Assembly (NCBI GenBank): GCA_903921965.1 | Contig: CAIXSE010000230.1 | Location: 1-14,745 of the forward strand | DNA length: 14,745 nucleotides | Reading direction: 5' to 3' | Source: an uncultured Thermoleophilia bacterium | Lineage (GTDB): Bacteria; Actinomycetota; Thermoleophilia; UBA2241 | Shown: positions 1 through 5,959 of the stretch, piece by piece | Position numbering within the stretch: position 1 is the first letter of the stretch | Layout: each line of letters starts with the position of its first letter | Notes under the pieces: model-generated | The model's database searches: none | What the model was told of the DNA's origin: nothing | What the model saw: only the letters and a program-made list of their open reading frames with translations | Program-made: the position numbers and the translations under genes

Positions 1-33
1 CCGAGGCCCTGACGGGTGCCGGGCCGAACGACC

Positions 34-42
34 TGCTAGCAT
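34..42 (+). promoter_or_regulatory. Candidate extended -10 element upstream of the agmatine deiminase gene
   Basis: The string TGCTAGCAT fits an extended -10 (TGn followed by TAnnnT) and lies 65 bases upstream of the ATG at 107. I see no convincing -35 hexamer at the right spacing, which an extended -10 may not need. The rest of positions 1-106 shows only GC-rich sequence and the ribosome binding site. This is pattern matching only. Confidence 0.3.
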
Positions 43-106
43 CCGGGGCGAGACAGAGACCGGCAGCCGGGCTTCCGGCGGCCGGCACCGACCGGGGGAG
101 GCCGGC

Positions 107-1213
107 ATGGCGCAGTCCACTTCCACACCACGGGCCGACGGATTCAGACTGCCGCCGCGCTTCGGGCCGCACCGCCGCACCCTGCTCTCGTGGCCCTGCC
201 GCGAGGACCTCTTCGGGCCGCTGATGCAGGCCGCGTGCGAAGAGTGGGCGACGGTCGCCCGCGGCATCGCCCGCTTCGAGCCGGTCACCGTGGTCGTCGA
301 CCCGGCGCAGGTGGATGAGGCACGTGGGGTGCTGGGCCTCGACTCGGGAGCGCCGGAGGCCGCCGCCATCGACCTCCTCCCCGTCCCCCTCGACGACTCG
401 TGGATCCGCGACAACGGTCCCATCTTCGTGCGCGATGCCGACGGCCGCGTGGCCGCCGTGCAGTTCGGGTTCGACGGCTGGAACGAGCAGTTCACCCCGT
501 ACGACAAGGACGCCGAGGCGCCGGCGCGCATCGCCGAGGCCTGGGGGGCGAAACTCTACACGGCGCCGTTCGTGCTCGAGGGCGGCGCCTTCAACACCGA
601 CGGCGAGGGCACGCTGCTGACCACCGAGCAGTGCCTGCTGCACAACCGCAACCTGGGGCTGAGCCGCGCCGACAACGAAGCGCTGCTGCGCGAGTGGCTC
701 GGCGTGGAGAAGGTCGTCTGGCTGCCCTACGGGCTCGTGGAGGACTCGGGTCCGTACTCGACCTCGGGGCACGTGGACGACGTGGCACAGTTCGTGGCCC
801 CGGGTGTTGTGCTCGCCCAGACCTGCGAGCCCGACAACCCGAACTACTCGCGGCTGCAGGAGAACCTCGCGGCGCTGTGCGGCGCCACCGATGCCGCCGG
901 GCGGCGCCTCGAGGTGGTCGAGAGCCCGCTGCTGCCCTACGTCGAGGGCGTGGGCGCCGGGCTGGACGACGTCACCGGGCCCGGCGCCGGCAAGCTCATG
1001 CCGGCGCCCTACGTGAACATGGTCTTCGTGGAGGGCGCCGTGCTGCTGCCGCTCACCGGCGCCGAGGGCGAGGCGGAGATGCACGCCGAGATCGGCGAGC
1101 TCATCGGCCGGCACCCCGTCGGGCTGCCCACCGAGCTCAGCGCCTTCGGCGGCGGCGGGCTCGGCTGCATCACGCAGCAGGTGCCCGCCGGGGAGTTCGC
1201 GCCGGCCGGCTGA
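107..1213 (+). CDS. aguA: Agmatine deiminase (peptidyl-arginine deiminase family)
   Basis: This 368-residue protein is full length for agmatine deiminases, which hydrolyse agmatine to N-carbamoylputrescine and ammonia in the arginine decarboxylase route to putrescine. Family landmarks are in order: the substrate-binding DDSWIRDNGP block (residues 96-105), LEGGAFNTDG (157-166), the STSGHVDD block with the catalytic His (His222), and a C-terminal GGGGLGCITQQ block with the nucleophilic Cys354. Canonical members have GGGNIHCITQQ there, so the two residues before the catalytic Cys differ (Leu-Gly for Ile-His). The ATG at 107 has a GGGGAGG ribosome binding site five bases upstream. The protein has no signal peptide or membrane segment and should be cytoplasmic. 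No other polyamine gene is visible nearby. A guanidine-modifying relative with another substrate cannot be excluded because of the changed motif. Confidence 0.9.
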   Translation: MAQSTSTPRADGFRLPPRFGPHRRTLLSWPCREDLFGPLMQAACEEWATVARGIARFEPVTVVVDPAQVDEARGVLGLDSGAPEAAAIDLLPVPLDDSWIRDNGPIFVRDADGRVAAVQFGFDGWNEQFTPYDKDAEAPARIAEAWGAKLYTAPFVLEGGAFNTDGEGTLLTTEQCLLHNRNLGLSRADNEALLREWLGVEKVVWLPYGLVEDSGPYSTSGHVDDVAQFVAPGVVLAQTCEPDNPNYSRLQENLAALCGATDAAGRRLEVVESPLLPYVEGVGAGLDDVTGPGAGKLMPAPYVNMVFVEGAVLLPLTGAEGEAEMHAEIGELIGRHPVGLPTELSAFGGGGLGCITQQVPAGEFAPAG

Positions 1214-1247
1214 CGGCGCCGGCGCGATGAGACAGCGGGCGCCGTCA
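1211..1247 (+). terminator. Hairpin at the end of the agmatine deiminase gene
   Basis: TGACGGCGCC (1211-1220) is perfectly complementary to GGCGCCGTCA (1238-1247), giving a 10-bp stem with a 17-base loop that starts on the stop codon. There is no U-tract, as is common in high-GC actinobacteria. It could be a terminator or an mRNA-end stabiliser. The next gene starts 21 bases further on, so partial read-through is possible. Confidence 0.4.
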
Positions 1248-1267
1248 CGACCGCCCGCAGGTTCGCG

Positions 1268-1834
1268 ATGAGCGATGCGAGAGATCACGCCGCCGGCGCC
1301 GCGTTCGCCGTGGTCCGCGAGCGCCTCACCACCGAGCACGGCCTCCACGCGCAGACCGCCGCCTCGGCAACAGGCCGCCTGTCGGGCACCTTCCTGATCC
1401 GCTCGCTGGAGCTGCCGGCACAGGTGCTGACCCCCGGCAGCCCGGTCTTCTCCGACGAAGCGGACAGGCTGGGACCACACCTCGTCGACGTGCTCTTCAC
1501 CGCGCTCGGACGCCTCGGGGTGCTCGTGGATCCCCAGGTCGACGGGAGGGGTGCCGACCTGTCACTGGTCCGGCTGTCGCTGCAGCAGAGCCAGGAGCTC
1601 CTGTACCCACCGCTGACCGCCATCAGGGACGGCCTCGGCCTCGCCGACCGGCAGATGTCCGAGGCCGTCGCCGTGGCCGCGGCGCGCGTCGTGCACGCCA
1701 CCTCAGCGACACTCGATCCCCGCGTAGCTGTCGGCTTCGCCGTCCACGGCATCGTGGAGGGGTGCAAGACCGTCCCGTACGCGGCCCGGCCTCCCGACGG
1801 GCAGCGCGGGAGGCCGGGCCGGGGACAAGGCTGA
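1268..1834 (+). CDS. Conserved-looking protein of unknown function, 188 residues
   Basis: I do not recognise the family. The reading frame has the strong G/C third-position bias of the neighbouring genes, which supports it over the antisense frame at 1285-1767. It lacks a signal peptide and membrane helices. It looks mixed alpha/beta: a middle section (about residues 70-110) with VDVLFTALGRLGVLVDP and SLVRLSLQQSQELLYPPL, and an Ala/Val-rich helix at about 130-145. It has one Cys, in EGCKTVPY near residue 165. Only a weak AGG stands before the ATG at 1268, so translation may be coupled to the upstream gene or the start may be slightly off. From residue 172 onward the protein is encoded by the terminator hairpin at 1782-1821, which explains the low-complexity RPPDGQRGRPGRGQG tail. 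Confidence 0.65.
   Translation: MSDARDHAAGAAFAVVRERLTTEHGLHAQTAASATGRLSGTFLIRSLELPAQVLTPGSPVFSDEADRLGPHLVDVLFTALGRLGVLVDPQVDGRGADLSLVRLSLQQSQELLYPPLTAIRDGLGLADRQMSEAVAVAAARVVHATSATLDPRVAVGFAVHGIVEGCKTVPYAARPPDGQRGRPGRGQG
1782..1821 (+). terminator. Strong 15-bp hairpin inside the 3' end of the 1268-1834 gene
   Basis: Positions 1782-1796 (CGGCCCGGCCTCCCG) and 1807-1821 (CGGGAGGCCGGGCCG) form a perfect 15-bp stem with a 10-base loop. It overlaps the last 17 codons of the upstream gene and precedes a second hairpin. It is most likely an intrinsic terminator without U-tract for plus-strand transcription. Confidence 0.65.
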
Positions 1835-1863
1835 GCGGCGGCGGCCGGAAGAGCCGCCGCCGC
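1835..1863. terminator. GC hairpin between convergent genes, likely bidirectional terminator
   Basis: GCGGCGGCGG (1835-1844) pairs perfectly with CCGCCGCCGC (1854-1863) around a 9-base loop. It begins immediately after the plus-strand stop codon at 1832-1834 and ends 12 bases before the stop of the minus-strand gene at 1876, the expected place for a shared terminator of two convergent units. Confidence 0.65.
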
Positions 1864-1875
1864 CCGGAAACGTGC

Positions 1876-2148
1876 TTACGGCACGTGCACCACGGGCCTC
1901 ACGGCGTTCTGGCACGTGAAGTAGGTGCCCAGGCCGTAGCAGTAGACGCTGAGCTTCCAGTCGCCGGAGGGCAGCGTCCACTTGCAGTCGAGGCTGTTGG
2001 CGGCCTGCAGGGGGACGACCGGCACGACCGTGGTCGACGTTCCCTTCGACTCCGCCGTCCACGAGCCGGCTCTCGCCGCGATGCTCACGACTGCGCCGCA
2101 CCGCCAGATGGGCACGCCGATCTTGACGCTGAGGCGTCGACTGACCAT
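1876..2148 (-). CDS. Small unknown protein with four cysteines, 90 residues
   Basis: I do not recognise the family. I chose the ATG at 2148 rather than the in-frame ATGs at 2202 and 2163 because a GGGGAGGGG ribosome binding site sits just upstream of it. The protein has Cys17, Cys55, Cys70 and Cys79. Its second half (residues 50-90) looks like alternating beta strands with aromatic residues (CKWTLPSGDWKLSVYCYGLG). There is no clear signal peptide or membrane helix. It lies 223 bases beyond the stop of the B12 radical SAM gene on the same strand, so it may be a separately transcribed neighbour or a read-through member of the RiPP unit. Its codon usage is less extreme than that of the flanking genes (several A/T third positions). 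Function cannot be assigned. Confidence 0.55.
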   Translation of the reverse strand: MVSRRLSVKIGVPIWRCGAVVSIAARAGSWTAESKGTSTTVVPVVPLQAANSLDCKWTLPSGDWKLSVYCYGLGTYFTCQNAVRPVVHVP

Positions 2149-2371
2149 GTCCCCTCCCCGCATGTAGCTCCAGATGCACACGGTTGGGAGATGAGAGTCC
2201 ACCTCATCACGAGGTCGTCGCGATGTTCGTCGACCTGCGCGACGTCACACGCGCCGTCACCAGCGACGCGCCAGAACGCAAGCCCTCCGCGGCCCCTCAC
2301 CCCTCGCCCGCCTGGTCCCATAGGACTTGAATGAGAGGACAAGGGGCCGCGCGCGGCGGCGGCACGTACGG
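2149..2371. other. Intergenic region between the RiPP enzyme genes and the small unknown gene
   Basis: This 223-base stretch should hold the end of the RiPP transcript and the promoter of the 1876-2148 gene. I find no convincing -35/-10 pair. A 10-bp inverted repeat (CGCGGCCCCT at 2288-2297, AGGGGCCGCG at 2342-2351) has a 44-base loop, too long for a normal terminator. Around 2190-2235 there are short self-complementary pieces (GATGAG/CTCATC and AGGTCG/CGACCT) in the leader of the small gene. It is less GC-rich than its surroundings. Confidence 0.35.
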
Positions 2372-4513
2372 TCAGGGGCCGGCGCGGGACGCGGCGGGAG
2401 GAGCCGGGGCCGCGGTCAGGGCGAAGACCTGCGCGACCGTGCCGGCGACGCGGTCCACTGGGCTCTCGACCCACCCGGTGCCGAGCTCCTGCGGATCGGC
2501 GTACTCGAGGCAGGGGCCGGCCACCGGCAGGGCGAGCAGGCGGCCGTCGATGCGCAGCAGCAGGCGGCGGTCCACGAGCGACTCGACGGCGGCGAGGAGG
2601 GCGGCGGACGAAGGCGCCTCCGCCGGTGAGCCGGCACCGGTACGGCCGCCGGCGACCTCCGCACCCGCCGCCGCATCCCGCAGCGACCCGGCCAGGTCGT
2701 CCTCGTGCGGCGCCTGGTCGCCGGTCAGCAGCACCTGCCGCTCGAGGCCGGTCAGCAGGTGCTCCGGCGCGACCGCGACCGGCCGCGTGTCCACGACGCG
2801 CAGCGTCGTCCCGTCGTCGTGCCACTCGAGGCGCGGCCGCGTCGCCGGGTCGTCGAACAGCTTCTTCCAGTCGCGGCCGGCGGTGATGAGGAACTCCCGG
2901 CCGGGGTGGAACATGAACGCCAGCGGGTCGCCGAGCTGCTCGAGCATGCCGAGCTCCTCGAAGTGGAACGTGAACCCCACGGCCGCCTCGCGCACCGGCG
3001 CGTACAGCCGCAGGAAGGGCTCCCGGGGGCGGATGCGCAGCCCGCGCTCGCACGCGTCGCGGAAGTAGCTGTTGAAGCGCTCGGGCCGCACCCTGCCGAC
3101 GAAGTTGGGCGGCTGCAGGTGGGTGAGCAGCGGGACGAGCGCGGCCTGCGCCTCGTTCCAGGCGTCGTCTTCACCGGGGATCTTGGTCATGAAGAACCAC
3201 GACAGCCTGACGCCGGCCTCGCGCATGTAGCGCAGGCACTGAAGGTTCTGCCAGGCGGCCACGCCCTTGCGGATGGCGCGCAGAGCCGGCGTGTGCAGGC
3301 TCTCGATGCCGGCCTGCGCGTACGTGACGCCGGCGCGGCGCAGGCTCCGGACCTGCTCGCGGGTGACGTCGGGGCGCAGCTCGTAGAACAGCGCCCGGGG
3401 ACCGTCGGCGGCCAGCTCGTCGAGGAAGCCGTCGAAGTAGTCGCAGTCGATGACGTTGTCGGTGGCGGTGAAGTGCTCGGCGCCGTACTTCGCGCGCAGC
3501 GCGCGGACGTCGGCCAGCGTCTGAGCCGCCGGTTTGCGCCGGTAGGCGACCCAGCTGCCGCAGTCGCCGCAGAAGGCGCACGGGCCGGCTTCGTCGGCCC
3601 ACCAGCAGCCGCGCGACGACTCGAACGACACGCCGGGGACGACACGGTCGCGGACGCCCGGCGACTCCGCGAGCGTGGCGAAGTACTCGTCGTAATCTGG
3701 CGTCGGCAGCCCGGCGAGCGACGGCACGCGGCCGCGCCAGGTAGTGCCGTCCGCCGGCTCCGGATAGCCGTGCTCGCGGTGCCACGGCGCGTAGACGCCC
3801 TCCGGCAGGGCGTCGCCGGGGAGCGCCGCACCGTGGTCGAGGATCCCCGAGAGCAGCGGCGCGACCAGCTCGTCGGCGTCCCCGGACACGACGTGGTCGA
3901 GGAAGGGGAAGCCTTCGTGCAGCGCCCGGCCCTGGCCGGCTTCGCAGCCGGGCCCGCCGGCCAGCGTCACCACGTCCGGCGCCAGCTCCCTGACCCGCCG
4001 CAGCAGCGCCAGGGACGCCGTCAGCTGCGGCGCCGTGACGGTGCAGCCGACCGCGGCCGGCTCGGCCGCGACGATCTCCGCGGCGAGGTCGTCGAGGAAC
4101 GCCTCGGCCTCGCTGCGCAGACCCTCGGCCGTGACCGCGAGCGCGGCCTGCTCCCGTGCCACGGCCGCCTCGTCCCGCGGGGGCCTTCCCGGGGGCACGT
4201 AGTTCCGCACCCAGACGCCGGCCGGCATCCCCTGCCCCGGGAACAGCGCCCGCTGGAACAGCCAGTCGCCGAAGAACGAGCCGGCCCACTCGCGCTCGCC
4301 GAGCAGGGCCGCCTCGAGCCCGAGCAGCTCGGCGAACCGCAGGTTCGCGTACACGGCGCGGCAGGCGAAGCCGTCCCGCGCCAGGATCGCCTTGAGCAGC
4401 CCGACGGCGAGCGACGGGAACTGCACGTGCTGGAACGGCATCGTCACCAGCACGAGGTCGGGACGGCCGGCGCCGCCGGCCGCGCCGGGCGACCTCTCCC
4501 CCGCCTCGCTCAC
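2372..4513 (-). CDS. B12-binding radical SAM RiPP maturation enzyme (RiPP maturation radical SAM protein 1 type)
   Basis: This 713-residue enzyme has an N-terminal cobalamin-binding-like domain (about residues 18-225, beginning VLVTMPFQHVQFPSLAVGLL). A radical SAM domain follows, with ESSRGCWW leading into Cys303, Cys312 and Cys315 (C-x8-C-x2-C), then the family-typical LFYELRPDVTREQV, QAGIESLHTPALRAIRKGV, MTKIPGE and HLQPPNFVGRVRPERFNSYF blocks. A C-terminal part includes a winged-helix-like end (about 640-690). These blocks match the family found beside Nif11-type precursors. Relatives are thought to act on peptides, often as B12-dependent C-methyltransferases, though the reaction here is inferred. 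The Cys spacing is one residue longer than the usual C-x7-C-x2-C, and there is an extra Cys318. The GTG start at 4513 overlaps the previous gene's stop (GTGA), implying translational coupling. It is the last gene of the RiPP unit. Confidence 0.9.
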   Translation of the reverse strand: MSEAGERSPGAAGGAGRPDLVLVTMPFQHVQFPSLAVGLLKAILARDGFACRAVYANLRFAELLGLEAALLGEREWAGSFFGDWLFQRALFPGQGMPAGVWVRNYVPPGRPPRDEAAVAREQAALAVTAEGLRSEAEAFLDDLAAEIVAAEPAAVGCTVTAPQLTASLALLRRVRELAPDVVTLAGGPGCEAGQGRALHEGFPFLDHVVSGDADELVAPLLSGILDHGAALPGDALPEGVYAPWHREHGYPEPADGTTWRGRVPSLAGLPTPDYDEYFATLAESPGVRDRVVPGVSFESSRGCWWADEAGPCAFCGDCGSWVAYRRKPAAQTLADVRALRAKYGAEHFTATDNVIDCDYFDGFLDELAADGPRALFYELRPDVTREQVRSLRRAGVTYAQAGIESLHTPALRAIRKGVAAWQNLQCLRYMREAGVRLSWFFMTKIPGEDDAWNEAQAALVPLLTHLQPPNFVGRVRPERFNSYFRDACERGLRIRPREPFLRLYAPVREAAVGFTFHFEELGMLEQLGDPLAFMFHPGREFLITAGRDWKKLFDDPATRPRLEWHDDGTTLRVVDTRPVAVAPEHLLTGLERQVLLTGDQAPHEDDLAGSLRDAAAGAEVAGGRTGAGSPAEAPSSAALLAAVESLVDRRLLLRIDGRLLALPVAGPCLEYADPQELGTGWVESPVDRVAGTVAQVFALTAAPAPPAASRAGP

Positions 4514-5940
4514 AGGTCGTACAGACACGCCCGCTCGCGCACCAGGTGCAGCTCGTCGAGCTTCGCGCGGTCCTCGTCGGTCAGCTCGCCCGCCAGGTGG
4601 AAGCCCAGCTCGAGCCAGGCCTTCGTCCAGCGGCAGTTGTCGTCCGGCGGCTGGAACATGTCGCCGGTGCGCGTGAAGTTGTACTGCAGGCAGCCGCCGA
4701 TGCACCAGTTGGCGGCCCAGCAGGAGCGGCACGGCTCGCGCTTGAACGTCGGCTTGTCGACGAACACGCGGCGGTCGCCGAGCCCGTTCCACACGTCCCC
4801 GATCTTGTGCTCGGGCGAGCCCACGAAGCGGTGGCAGGCGTAGATGCCGCCGTCGGCCGCCACGGCGGCCATCACCCGGCCGACCCCGCAGTGGCTGCGC
4901 GCCGGGCGCTGGGGGCGCAGGCACTCCATGACGCGGCCGAAGTCCATCCACCGCGTCCAGCGCCGCACCTCCTCGTCGTCGCCGCGGCGGAGCGCGGCCA
5001 GGAAGGCGGCCACGCTCTCCTCCGCGAAGGGGATGGAGTCCGCCGGGGACGGCAGGCCGGCGTCTGCGCCGTACTCCCCGTCCCCCACCACACCGGAGGC
5101 GAACGCCGTCTGGTAGGCGCCCGGGCACACCTCGCCCATGTAGCGCACGACGTCCGGCAGGTCCTCGCTGCGCACCACGGTGGCACGGTAGTTGACCCTG
5201 CCCGGGACGGCCTCGGTGAGGCGGCGCATGTTCTCGAGGACGGCCGGGGACGACGGTCCCCCGTCGCGCTGCGGCCGGTTGCGGTCGTGGACCGCGGGCG
5301 GGCCGTCGAACCCCACGAGCAGGCGGAAGCCGTTCTCGTCGAACCAGGCGATCGCGTCGTCGTCCAGCAGCACCGAGTTGGTGCAGACGGCGAACTCCAC
5401 ACGCTTGCCGGCCGCGGCGGCGGACTCACGCGCGTGCGCCGTCACCTTCTTGAGCAGCGGCAGCGCGAGCAGCGGCTCGCCGCCGAAGAACGAGATGGCC
5501 ACCTTCTCGCTGTCGCCGGACTGCCCGATCAGCCAGTCCACGGTGCGCAGGGCCGTCTCCTCGCTCATCATGCCGGCGTCGCCGTACTCGCCGCCGGCGC
5601 CGTAGCAGTACGTGCAACGCAGGTTGCAGCGTTGCGCGATGAGCAGGTTGATCGCGCAGATCGGCGGAGCGTCGGCACCGTCCTGCGCTGCCTTCTTGAC
5701 GGCCGTGCCGGTCACCGGCTGGGGGCTCACGAGCTCGAGGCGGAACAGCTCGAGCTCGTCCTCGCGGGCGCGCGGCGCCAGAGGGTCTGCGGCGATGCGC
5801 TCCAGGGTCGCGATGAACCCGTCGGGGACGCGCCGCCCGATCATGCGCACGGGATTGACGACGTACTCGTGGCCGCCCCGCGTGAAGGCGTGCCAGGGCC
5901 GCAGGTACAGCGGCCGGGGGCTGTCGGGTTCCGGGGTCAT
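4510..5940 (-). CDS. Radical SAM/SPASM peptide-modifying enzyme (SCIFF-maturase/QhpD-like)
   Basis: This 476-residue protein carries the radical SAM motif Cys105-x3-Cys109-x2-Cys112 (QRCNLRCTYCYG) for the SAM-binding 4Fe-4S cluster and the GGEP motif at 153-156. Its SPASM region starts with CGVG (Cys351), then IYACHRFVG (Cys369), then C404-x2-C407-x5-C413-x3-C417 and Cys436, which would bind two auxiliary clusters. The YxCHxFVG and CxxCWA..C.GGC signatures are those of SCIFF maturases and QhpD, which make thioether links from Cys to carbon atoms of other residues (Asp/Glu in QhpD). The first 75 residues could help recognise the leader but I cannot confirm an RRE fold. An ATG at 5940 with GAGAGG upstream was chosen. 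It lies 19 bases after the YcaO gene and overlaps the B12 enzyme gene by four. The substrates are inferred to be the CGxTHExE precursors. Confidence 0.9.
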   Translation of the reverse strand: MTPEPDSPRPLYLRPWHAFTRGGHEYVVNPVRMIGRRVPDGFIATLERIAADPLAPRAREDELELFRLELVSPQPVTGTAVKKAAQDGADAPPICAINLLIAQRCNLRCTYCYGAGGEYGDAGMMSEETALRTVDWLIGQSGDSEKVAISFFGGEPLLALPLLKKVTAHARESAAAAGKRVEFAVCTNSVLLDDDAIAWFDENGFRLLVGFDGPPAVHDRNRPQRDGGPSSPAVLENMRRLTEAVPGRVNYRATVVRSEDLPDVVRYMGEVCPGAYQTAFASGVVGDGEYGADAGLPSPADSIPFAEESVAAFLAALRRGDDEEVRRWTRWMDFGRVMECLRPQRPARSHCGVGRVMAAVAADGGIYACHRFVGSPEHKIGDVWNGLGDRRVFVDKPTFKREPCRSCWAANWCIGGCLQYNFTRTGDMFQPPDDNCRWTKAWLELGFHLAGELTDEDRAKLDELHLVRERACLYDL

Positions 5941-5959
5941 CGTGCCTCTCGATCCGGGG

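Noticed and set aside
1285..1767. Minus-strand frame of 160 codons opposite the 188-residue gene
   Set aside because: The plus-strand frame has better codon bias and more normal composition; the antisense product is Ser/Arg/Thr-rich with no motif.
2288..2351. Inverted repeat as terminator of the RiPP transcript
   Set aside because: The stem is perfect over 10 bp but the loop is 44 bases and there is no U-tract, so termination is not supported.
2705..4843. Long open frames on the plus strand opposite the enzyme genes (also 4546-6048, 6932-8308 and 9460-12444)
   Set aside because: They are antisense shadows caused by GC-rich third positions. Their translations are Arg/Ala/Gly/His-rich with no domain, while the minus-strand frames carry clear family motifs.
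4514..5128. Upstream extension of the B12 radical SAM frame
   Set aside because: It lies inside the SPASM enzyme gene in another frame, and the GTG overlapping the previous stop at 4513 gives a normal family N-terminus.
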